From NCBI RefSeq assembly GCF_023516595.1, contig NZ_JAMGBG010000119.1, forward strand, positions 1 to 64,000: 64,000 nucleotides of DNA, in the 5' to 3' direction. Shown here in pieces: positions 57,769 through 64,000 of this stretch. Below the pieces are notes generated by a model, which was not told where the DNA came from, made no database searches, and saw only the letters and a list, made by a program, of their open reading frames with translations. Position numbers and translations under genes: made by a program. The DNA comes from Streptomyces neyagawaensis. GTDB lineage: Bacteria > Actinomycetota > Actinomycetes > Streptomycetales > Streptomycetaceae. Position 1 is the first letter of the stretch; every line of letters starts with the position of its first letter.

Positions 57769-57936
57769 TCAGGGCCAGGTCAGTGCCCGAGGCGCCGACG
57801 TCGCTGACGCGCGCGAGGGGAGTGGCCGTACCCGTCCCGGCCGTCTCGCTGGGGCGAGGACAGCGAGCGCCGTGGCCGTGGAGAAACGCCGGGGGGCGAT
57901 CTGTTCCATGCCGGCAGTGGCGGGAGCAACGCTCAT
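57769..57936 (-). CDS. Possible truncated exported-protein leader (55 residues)
   Basis: A short minus-strand frame from ATG 57936 reads MSVAPATAGMEQIAPRRFST, then ATALAVLAPARR, resembling a twin-Arg or Sec leader that ends soon after by a stop at 57769. It is placed 60 bases after the palindromic operator at 57996-58036, in the right position to be the first gene of that promoter. It may be the truncated start of a lost hydrolase or binding-protein gene. Evidence is weak. Confidence 0.25.
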   Translation of the reverse strand: MSVAPATAGMEQIAPRRFSTATALAVLAPARRPGRVRPLPSRASATSAPRALTWP

Positions 57937-57995
57937 GACAGAGACATCCTTGTTTCACGTCGCGGAGCGGAAGCGAGGGCGACTGGGCAGTGACT

Positions 57996-58036
57996 CACGA
58001 ATGACATCTCGTTCGACATATCGGACATCATTCGTG
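57996..58036. promoter_or_regulatory. Long perfect palindrome upstream of the GH43 region
   Basis: CACGAATGA (57996-58004) and TCATTCGTG (58028-58036) are perfect 9-base arms around a 23-base centre. The centre contains a second, imperfect palindrome, GTTCGACATATCGGAC. The arrangement looks like an operator, possibly for a LacI-type sugar regulator, although no regulator gene of that type is seen here. It lies upstream of the leader-like frame and the GH43 gene on the minus strand. Confidence 0.5.
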
Positions 58037-58505
58037 GATTCGGCAAAAGTTAGAGCGGGGTTAAAGCGGGTGTCAAGATGGGTGAAGACCGCAGAAACAG
58101 CGTTGCTCCTCCGTTCCCTCCGTCCCCTGACCTCTGGACGGGGTCGTGCTACAGGAGACGCACCGACACGTCGCCCATAACGGAAAGCACGCGACGTGAC
58201 GAAGGCGTACGGCGACACCTGAGAGGCGACCCCCACGAAGCCCGAGAGTTCGCCGTGGCAAACTGTCGTGGCTGACCGTTTCCCGCGCTCCTGCTTTCCC
58301 GGTGACGAGGGGGAACCGCGTGAACGGGCTGGACCACCATGTCTGTTGGTGCCATGGAGATCACAACGTCGTACGCACATCTGCGGTGCTGGGCAGATGG
58401 GCAAGGTGTGGCAAGGACACGTCATCGATGGCACGCGCTTCGTGGTCCCGGCGTCCGGTGTGACGCCGAGGCACGTGCTGTGCGCGGTCGGCGTGGGCAC
58501 TGGAT
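58037..58505. other. Intergenic stretch without a supportable gene
   Basis: The AT-richer part near 58037-58080 could contain promoter elements for the minus strand. The remainder has overlapping open frames on both strands without family resemblance. The last 100 bases may include the 5' part of the pseudogene that follows. Confidence 0.3.
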
Positions 58506-59198
58506 CCCGATGTCATCAGCCGGGTGGTCGAGGAGGCGGGCGGCGGGGACTTCGAACTCGACGCGTTCCAGCGAGAGCCGGACCCCCGGATGCATGAGGC
58601 GTTTGACTCCGCGCTCCACTCCCGCAGGATCATCGACGACTGGGCCGCGGTGGACGCACACGACTCGGTCGCCTACGTCCCGCGATCTCCCAGGCCACCG
58701 GTCTCGACGTGTCCCGCCGGGCGCTGGCCCTGACCGCAGCCCTGCTGGCCAACGGGGTCACCGCGGTGAAGAACGAATCCAGGGGGTTGGCCTGCGGTCG
58801 GGAGCGGTGGCTGGCCCTGGCGAGCGAGGCGGCGGCCGCCGAGACCGCGGACGACCTGGTCCTCGCCCTCGTCCGGGCGTGGGCCGTGCGGGTGATCCAC
58901 GACGGGGGGCTACTACAGCTACATCGGGCAGCTCGCCATGCAGACCTGCATGCGCGAGGTCGGCGAACTCGCCCGCGAGCACAGGCGCGGGCAGTGGAAC
59001 AACGACGCCCACACCCCCGACGATCCGACGCCGGGCGGTTACCGCGACTACACGGGCATGGTGCCGATGCTGGCCACCACCCTGCGCCTGCTCGCGGCCC
59101 ACGGCCCGCACGGGCCGGTGTGGTGGCGCTACGGCCACATGACTTGGCAAGCCCTCGCCGACGCCCTGGTTGCTGGTTGGGCTTCCGGGGCAGGGTAG
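58506..59198 (+). pseudogene. Conserved-looking hypothetical protein with several frameshifts
   Basis: Three frames join into one coherent reading: PDVISRVVEEAGGGDFELDA, DPRMHEAFDSALHSRRIIDD and DAHDSVAYV; then AISQATGLDVSRRALALTAA, then LLANGVTAVKN and WLALASEAAAAETADDLVLA; then YYSYIGQLAMQTCMREVGEL to WYGHMTWQ-like and a stop at 59196-59198. Frames change near 58675 and 58905. The composition is natural-looking in each part, unlike shadow frames. I do not recognise the family. It seems a recently broken gene or one with assembly errors. Confidence 0.5.
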
Positions 59199-59291
59199 CG
59201 TGAGCTGCTGATCATGTGATTGGATCCGCGCCGTTTTTCGTGCCGGCCACCGCGTGAATGACACACCGGACGAGGAAACAGCGGCTGACCG

Positions 59292-60275
59292 ATGAACACG
59301 AAGACCAGACCCTTCCTGCCCTCCGGACGGCCGCTCGGAGCCGTCGGCCTGGGCTGTGCCGGAATGAGCCCCTGGATGTACGCCCGCCCGCAACCCGACG
59401 ACCAGGCTTCAGCCGCGCTGCTGCACACAGCCTTGGACCTTGGCGTCACACTCCTGGACACCGCGGGCGTATACGGTGAAGGTCACAACGAGACGCTGAT
59501 CGGCCAGACCTTGGGCCTCCGCCGCTGCGAGGCGTTCCTCGCCACCAAGGTCGGCTTGGTCGTGGACGACCTCGCGGCCATGGCGCTGCATCGCGACGGC
59601 AGACCAACACACCTGCGCAACGCGGTCGAGGCGAGCCTGCGCCGCCTGCGTACCGACACCGTGGACCTGTGCTACCTGCACCGTATCGACCCGGCCGTGC
59701 CTCTGGAGGACAGCTGGGGCGCCCTCGCCGAAATGGTGGCAGAGGGCAAGATAGGCCACCTCGGCCTCTCGGACGTCCGCACCCAGGAGGCCGAACAGGC
59801 ACATCGCATCCACCCCGTCGCCGCCATCCAGTCCGAGCTCTCCCTTTGGTCTCGACTATCGCTCGGCACCCGGGCACATGAGGAGGACACCGTCGGCTGG
59901 TGCGCCCGCAACGGTGCCTTGTTCGTCCCCTTCGCGCCCCTGGGACGCGGATTCCTCACCGGCACCATCACCCCCAACACCCCCTTCCCGCCCAGCGACC
60001 TGCGCGCCCGCCACCCCCGCTTCACCCCTCCGGCCCGCGCAGCGAACCTACAGATCGTCACCGTCCTGCGCACGGTGGCAGAGCGCCACGCCGTGACCCC
60101 GGCCCAGATCGCTCTCGCCTGGACTCTCGCCCAGGGCCAGCACATCATCCCCATCCCCGGTACTACCCGCCCGACGTACCTACGGGACAACATTCACGCA
60201 GCGGACCTAGAACTGACGCCCCAAGACCTCGCCGATCTCAACAACGCACCCCCGGCGACCGAGGACCACTCCTGA
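59292..60275 (+). CDS. Aldo/keto reductase
   Basis: This is a 327-residue TIM-barrel protein. Catalytic tetrad positions are visible: Asp and Tyr in LLDTAGVYGEGHNE, Lys in FLATKVGLV, and His in VDLCYLHRID. The cofactor region has PFAPLGRGFLTG and the C-terminal IPIPGTTRPTYLRDNIHA. It reduces aldehydes or ketones with NADPH. It has no close functional partner here; IS elements lie downstream and a pseudogene upstream. Substrate unknown. Confidence 0.9.
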   Translation: MNTKTRPFLPSGRPLGAVGLGCAGMSPWMYARPQPDDQASAALLHTALDLGVTLLDTAGVYGEGHNETLIGQTLGLRRCEAFLATKVGLVVDDLAAMALHRDGRPTHLRNAVEASLRRLRTDTVDLCYLHRIDPAVPLEDSWGALAEMVAEGKIGHLGLSDVRTQEAEQAHRIHPVAAIQSELSLWSRLSLGTRAHEEDTVGWCARNGALFVPFAPLGRGFLTGTITPNTPFPPSDLRARHPRFTPPARAANLQIVTVLRTVAERHAVTPAQIALAWTLAQGQHIIPIPGTTRPTYLRDNIHAADLELTPQDLADLNNAPPATEDHS

Positions 60276-60521
60276 CAACCATCACTCACAGGCGAAACGC
60301 TCCAAGACCACCCACAGGGCACCTGGCCTGCGGACGGACCTCACAGGAGAAGGGCGGCGGTCAGGGTGAGCAGGGAGCGGGGCAGGGGCACAGCAGTCGT
60401 CACGCGACGGCCTCCCATCTGGTTATGTACGTGACTGCGGGAGCCGTTTCGATGTGAAGCGCTCCGGGTCTGATGGAGGCTCCGGACTGTCCCGAGTTGC
60501 GTGGAGTCGAGTTGCCTGGTT

Positions 60522-61367
60522 TCAGGCTACCGGCGGGGTGCGGAGTTCGTACTCCACCGGACTGAGCATGCCCAGCGCGGAATGCCTGCGCTGTCGGTTG
60601 TGGAAGATTTCCAGGTACTCAAAGAGTGCGGTGGACAGCTCCAGACGCGTTCGCCACCGTCTGCGGTTGAGCAGTTCAACCTGGACCCGGGCCCAGAAGG
60701 ACTCCATCATCGCGTTGTCCACGCAGTCCCCGATGGAGCCCATCGAGGGCAGCAGGCCGGAGGCCCTCGCGCGCTGGGTGAACGCCCAGGACCCGAACTG
60801 CACTCCGTGGTCGGAATGGATGATGGTGCCACCCGGCCGCGGGGAGCGGTTGCCGATGGCCATGGCCAGGGCGTTGGTGGTCAGGGCCGCAGTGGGCGAG
60901 GCGTCGATCGACCAGCCCACCACGCGTCGGGAGAACGTGTCCAGGACGACCGCGCAGTACACCCTTCCTTCCAGAGTGGGGTGCTCGGTGATGTCCGTGA
61001 CCCATAACTGGTCGCGGGCGTGACGGGTGAAGTTGCGCTCCACCAGGTCGGTGACGGACGGGGTCACGTGCTTGGCGCGGTGGCGCCGGTTGCCGGGCAG
61101 GCCGTGCAGGCCGGCGCGCTGCATCAGCAGTTCCACGGTGCCGTGGCTGACATGGATGCTCAGGCCCAGACGGAGCTCGGCGTGCACCCGGCGGGAGCCG
61201 TAGGTACCGCGGGAGGCGGTGTGGATGCCCACGATGGCCTCGGTCAGCCACGCGTGCTTGACCAGCCGGTTCGACGGCGGACGGTCCCGCCAGGCGTAGT
61301 ACCCGGACTCGGCGACATGCAGCACCCGGCAGGCCAGCTGCACCGGAAGGTGCTCACGGGCCATCAC
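60522..61367 (-). CDS. IS3-family transposase OrfB (DDE integrase domain)
   Basis: This is a 281-residue protein. The HTH_21 region (about 45-95) is followed by the rve-type integrase core with the catalytic triad: Asp in DQLWVTDITEHPT, Asp in TIIHSDHGVQFG, and Glu in NAMMESFWARVQ. The start overlaps orfA by 4 bases; in this family the active transposase is usually made by a programmed shift joining OrfA and OrfB. Intact. Confidence 0.93.
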   Translation of the reverse strand: MMAREHLPVQLACRVLHVAESGYYAWRDRPPSNRLVKHAWLTEAIVGIHTASRGTYGSRRVHAELRLGLSIHVSHGTVELLMQRAGLHGLPGNRRHRAKHVTPSVTDLVERNFTRHARDQLWVTDITEHPTLEGRVYCAVVLDTFSRRVVGWSIDASPTAALTTNALAMAIGNRSPRPGGTIIHSDHGVQFGSWAFTQRARASGLLPSMGSIGDCVDNAMMESFWARVQVELLNRRRWRTRLELSTALFEYLEIFHNRQRRHSALGMLSPVEYELRTPPVA

Positions 61368-61666
61368 GCGGATGGCTTCGAACCGTCTTTTGGGGACGTC
61401 ACCTCACCCAGCAGTTCGGCAGCCCGCCGGTGGATGGCCACCTCAGCCTCCAGCTCGGCGATACGCTTGCGGGCCGCAGCGAGCTCGGACAGGTCGCTGC
61501 TGTTCGTGCCGGGCAACTGCCCCGTATCGATGAGGTACTGGCGACGCCAGACATAGATCGTCTGGTCGCTGATGCCCAGGAGCCGGGCGACCTCAGCGAC
61601 CTTCCTTCCGGATGCGACGAGATCGAGAACCTTGCGGCGGAATTCGGGCGGATATCTGCGGGGCAT
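61364..61666 (-). CDS. IS3-family transposase OrfA
   Basis: This is a 100-residue protein from ATG 61666 (GGAGG upstream); ATG 61696 is a longer alternative. It begins MPRRYPPEFRRKVLDLVASG and has the helix-turn-helix KVAEVARLLGISDQTIYVWR, then a leucine-rich coiled coil (SELAAARKRIAELEAEVAIH). It recognises the element ends and pairs with OrfB encoded in the overlapping frame. Confidence 0.92.
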   Translation of the reverse strand: MPRRYPPEFRRKVLDLVASGRKVAEVARLLGISDQTIYVWRRQYLIDTGQLPGTNSSDLSELAAARKRIAELEAEVAIHRRAAELLGEVTSPKDGSKPSA

Positions 61667-61761
61667 CACGGCCTCCGGAAGCTGCTGGATCGTCAATTGT
61701 CCAGCAATCCGACTCCATCAGACCCAGGGCAGACCACTCGATTCCCTGAGAGGATCGAGTC

Positions 61762-62085
61762 ATGGCGCGTCCGTCCCCCTATCCGTCCGAGCTTCGTGAG
61801 CGTGCGGTGCGCATGGTCGCGGAGATCCGTCCCAACTACCCGACCGAGTGGGCCGCGATGAAGGCAATTGCGGCGAAGTTGGGCATCGGTGCCGCAGAGA
61901 CGGTGCGGACGTGGGTCCGCAAGGCCGAGGTCGACGCCGGCCGGCGGCCCGGCACCACGTCAGACGAGGCCGCGGAGATCAAGCGGCTCAAGGCCGAGAA
62001 CGCCGAGCTGCGGGCGAACGAGATCTTGAAGGCGGCGTCGGCTTTCTTCGCGGCCGAGCTCGACCGGCCGTCGAAGCGCTCGTAG
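61762..62085 (+). CDS. IS3-family transposase OrfA (outer element)
   Basis: This is a 107-residue protein with GAGAGGA upstream of ATG 61762. The helix-turn-helix (ELRERAVRMVAEIRPNYPTE then IAAKLGIGAAETVRTWVRKA) is followed by a coiled coil (AEIKRLKAENAELRANEILK then AASAFFAAEL). It ends as the OrfB frame begins, the usual arrangement for a programmed minus-one shift near 62030-62050. Confidence 0.9.
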   Translation: MARPSPYPSELRERAVRMVAEIRPNYPTEWAAMKAIAAKLGIGAAETVRTWVRKAEVDAGRRPGTTSDEAAEIKRLKAENAELRANEILKAASAFFAAELDRPSKRS

Positions 62086-63003
62086 CGTTCATCGACGCTC
62101 ACCGCGAGGTGTTCGGAGTCGAGCCGATCTGTCGAGTCCTGACCAGCCACGGACTCAAGATCGCGACGAGCACCTACTACGCGGCGAAGAACCGCGCTCC
62201 CAGGACCCGGACAGTCCGCGACGCGGAGCTGAGGAGGCAGATCAGCCGTGTCCACACGGACAACTTCGGCGTCTACGGGGTCGCGGAAGGTCTGGCGGCA
62301 GCTGCATCGTGAAGGCATACCGGTGGCCCGCTGCACGGTCGCCCGGCTGATGCAAGGCCTCGGTCTCCAGGGCGCCCGACGAGGGAGGAAGATCCGCACC
62401 ACCATCCGGGACGACGGCCACGAGCGGGCCGCTGACCTGCTCAGGCGCGACTTCACCGCGTCTCGCCCGAATCAGCGGTGGGTCGCCGACTTCACGTATG
62501 TCGCCACCTGGTCCGGGGTCGTCTACGTCGCGTTCGTCGTGGATGTGTTCTCCCGGGCGATCGTCGGCTGGTCCGCCTCCACCAGCAAGCGGGCCAAGCT
62601 CGTCCTCGACGCCGTGGACATGGCCTTGTGGCGCCGTGACCGAGCCGGAACTCCCGCTGGTCCGGGGCTGGTTCATCATTCGGATGCGGGCAGTCAATAC
62701 ACGTCTTTCGCGTTCACCGCGCACCTCCTCGAGGCCGGCATCGACGCCTCGATCGGTACGGTCGGAGACGCTCTGGACAACGCCCTCATGGAATCCCAGA
62801 TCGGCCTCTACAAAACCGAGTTGATAAAGCCCCGCAGGCCCTGGCATGGCCTGGCCGACGTCGAACTCGCCACAGCGGAATGGGCCGACTGGTTCAACTA
62901 CCAGCGTCTCCACACCGCGATCGGGCACATCCCGCCCCACGAGCACGAGATCAACTACTACGCTCAACACCAGCCCCAACCGGCGGCGGGAGTCAGCGTA
63001 TAG
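62040..63003 (+). pseudogene. IS3-family transposase OrfB (outer element), frameshifted
   Basis: The first part (AFIDAHREVFGVEPICRVLT to DNFGVYG) is in one frame, and from about 62283 the rest (RKVWRQLHREGIPVARCTVA to the stop at 63001-63003) is in another, equal to one inserted base near 62278-62283. The catalytic triad is present (VADFTYVATW, LVHHSDAGSQY, NALMESQIGLYK), but the frameshift should prevent a full OrfB. Together with the inner insertion the outer element is probably dead. Confidence 0.85.
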
Positions 63004-63204
63004 AGCCTCCACCGATCCCGGAGCGCTTCATTGTGCTGTTTCCCGTATGAGTCGGCTCGTGAAGCCCACGGCGCACAGTCGCGCGTTCCGCAGGCAAGGG
63101 CGGACACTGCTGCCATCCAATCGCAGATCCCTGGTGATGGAGAGGCGCGGAAACAATCTTGCACCTCTGCGGCGTTGTCGATCACCGAGCCGAGGAGGGG
63201 AAGA

Positions 63205-64000
63205 GTGTCGGGCCTGAAGCTGTTCCACACGACGGAAGGCAACGTGACAGAGGTCGCGCCGCGCCTTGCCGAGGTCGAGGCGGATGTGCAGGGTCTCGTC
63301 GAGGCGCACATGCAGACAATGCTGGGCGTGCGGTTCCTGGCGAGCGAGTACAGCACCGGTCCTGTGCACGGGGGACGTATCGACTCGCTCGGCCTAGACG
63401 AGAACAACGCGCCCGTGATCGTCGAGTACAAGCGCGGCACCGACGCCGGCGTGATCAACCAGGGCCTCTTCTACATGTCCTGGCTCCTCGATCATCGGGA
63501 TGCGTTTCACCGGTTGGTGCGCGAGCGGCTCGGACCGGCGGTCGCTTCCCAGGTTGTGTGGAGCGCGCCACGGCTCATCTGCGTGGCCGGTGACTTCAAC
63601 CGCTACGACGTCCATGCCGTTCGTGAGCACCGCCGCAGCATCGACCTGGTGCGCTACCGCTTTTACGGCGCCGAGCACCTGGGCCTGGAGACCGTGGCCT
63701 CGGTCGTCGGACAGCCTGTGGGCGCCCGGTCGGGAAGCCGTGCGGCCGCAGCCCCGCGAGCGCGCGGGGGAGCGAGTGGGATGGAGGATCTGGCGGCGGC
63801 GGTCGATGAGGTTCTGCGGGGTCTGGGCGGTGACGCGATCGCGGTGCAGCGCCAGCAGTACCGCGCCTTCCGGCGACTTCGGAACTTCGCCTGCGTGTGC
63901 ACCCCGCGGCAGTCCAAGGTACTGGTGTACCTCAAGGTGGACCCCACACAGGTAGAACTGTCTCCGGGGTTCACCCGTGATGTCACGGGGCTGGGGCACC
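63205..64000 (+). CDS. DUF5655-type protein with PD-(D/E)xK nuclease-like N-terminus (partial)
   Basis: The frame starts at GTG 63205 (GAGGAGGGG upstream) and is open to the window end (265 codons shown). The N-terminal domain has MLGVRFLASEYSTGPVHGGR, IDSLGLDENNAPVIVEYKRG, the PD-(D/E)xK-like D...ExK pattern seen in NucS-like and related nucleases, then LFYMSWLLDH and WSAPRLICVAGDFNRYDVHA. A low-complexity linker (about residues 178-195) leads into the C-terminal DUF5655-like region (KVLVYLKVDPTQVEL). Function unknown; nucleic-acid binding or cleavage is inferred. It lies just beyond the IS3 element. Confidence 0.8.
   Translation, partial: MSGLKLFHTTEGNVTEVAPRLAEVEADVQGLVEAHMQTMLGVRFLASEYSTGPVHGGRIDSLGLDENNAPVIVEYKRGTDAGVINQGLFYMSWLLDHRDAFHRLVRERLGPAVASQVVWSAPRLICVAGDFNRYDVHAVREHRRSIDLVRYRFYGAEHLGLETVASVVGQPVGARSGSRAAAAPRARGGASGMEDLAAAVDEVLRGLGGDAIAVQRQQYRAFRRLRNFACVCTPRQSKVLVYLKVDPTQVELSPGFTRDVTGLGH

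Larger units (their letters stand above)
60502..61717 (-). mobile_element. Inner IS3-family element, apparently intact
   Basis: About 1.2 kb carrying orfA and orfB on the minus strand. TGGAGTCG at 60502-60509 and CGACTCCA at 61710-61717 form terminal inverted repeats that continue imperfectly inward. A longer perfect inverted repeat, GGGTCTGATGGAG at 60466-60478 and its complement at 61713-61725, overlaps this boundary, so the exact ends are uncertain by up to about 40 bases. Both reading frames are intact, so it may be active. Confidence 0.6.
60455..63030. mobile_element. IS3-family element interrupted by a second IS3-family element
   Basis: The left terminus (60455-60482, TGAAGCGCTCCGGGTCTGAT then GGAGGCTC) and right terminus (63003-63030) are inverted repeats matching at 24 of 28 positions. 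Between them lie the plus-strand orfA/orfB at 61762-63003 and, inserted near the left end, a complete minus-strand IS3 element (about 60502-61717). The outer element therefore appears split by the inner one. No clear target duplication flanks the outer ends (ATG on the left, TTG on the right). Confidence 0.75.

Noticed and set aside
1..64000. Secondary-metabolite (PKS/NRPS) cluster, tRNA, rRNA or replication origin
   Set aside because: No ketosynthase, adenylation or carrier domains, no tRNA-like cloverleaf and no DnaA-box cluster were seen on either strand.

Overview
The window is high-GC DNA with GTG and TTG starts, dense 4-base stop/start overlaps and actinobacterial insertion sequences. 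It reads as an accessory or chromosome-arm region of a Streptomyces-like actinomycete. No tRNA, rRNA or CRISPR array was seen.

Layout. (1) 1-1511: end of an amine oxidase, an SRPBCC protein and a TetR regulator with a likely operator. (2) 1512-3297: gene and IS debris (frameshifted HTH gene, esterase fragment, IS110 fragment). (3) 3298-15957, all on the minus strand: an envelope-type locus. From its 5' end it encodes a VTC/CYTH polyphosphate-polymerase-like protein, a DUF4956 membrane protein, a CotH-family kinase, a two-component system, a full-length fumarylacetoacetate-hydrolase-like pseudoenzyme, a GT2-GtrA fusion, an ArnT/PMT-type glycosyltransferase and a second, paralogous two-component system. 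The CotH protein and the ArnT-like protein both carry Met-Pro-Ser/Glu-Gly tandem repeats. (4) 16356-19354: XRE-cupin regulator, frameshifted threonine aldolase, ArsR-type regulator. (5) 19455-32760: a nearly complete tryptophan to kynurenine to 3-hydroxyanthranilate to pyruvate/acetyl-CoA operon that starts with an indoleamine-2,3-dioxygenase-type enzyme and ends with a PucR regulator. No kynurenine 3-monooxygenase is present in the window. (6) 32781-34037: MFS exporter.

(7) 34246-44308, minus strand: a carotenoid-oxygenase (lignostilbene-dioxygenase-like) catabolic block with aryl-aldehyde dehydrogenase, flavin reductase, SDR, acyl-CoA-dehydrogenase-like monooxygenase, two NTF2-like proteins, an MFS transporter and an unusual regulator with two GntR winged helices in one chain. 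(8) 44616-45045: a decayed duplicate of the 3' end of the first sensor kinase, 41 kb away and inverted. (9) 45133-49013, minus strand: IclR regulator, FAH-family hydrolase, FAD aromatic hydroxylase and single-domain extradiol dioxygenase. (10) 49234-53949, plus strand: MFS, a second aryl-aldehyde dehydrogenase and a second carotenoid oxygenase, mirroring block 7. (11) 54010-59198: IS256 and IS630 remnants, a chimeric broken kinase/LamG gene, a secreted GH43-AbfB arabinofuranosidase-type enzyme and a multiply frameshifted hypothetical gene. (12) 59292-64000: aldo/keto reductase, two nested IS3-family elements and the start of a PD-(D/E)xK-type DUF5655 protein.

The catabolic blocks fit a soil organism degrading tryptophan and plant stilbene/phenylpropanoid aromatics. 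The locus at 3.3-16 kb is the best candidate for an undescribed system: a two-component-controlled set combining polyphosphate polymerase-like, CotH kinase and protein/lipid glycosylation enzymes. At least six otherwise coherent genes carry single-base frameshifts, which indicates either decay or assembly errors.
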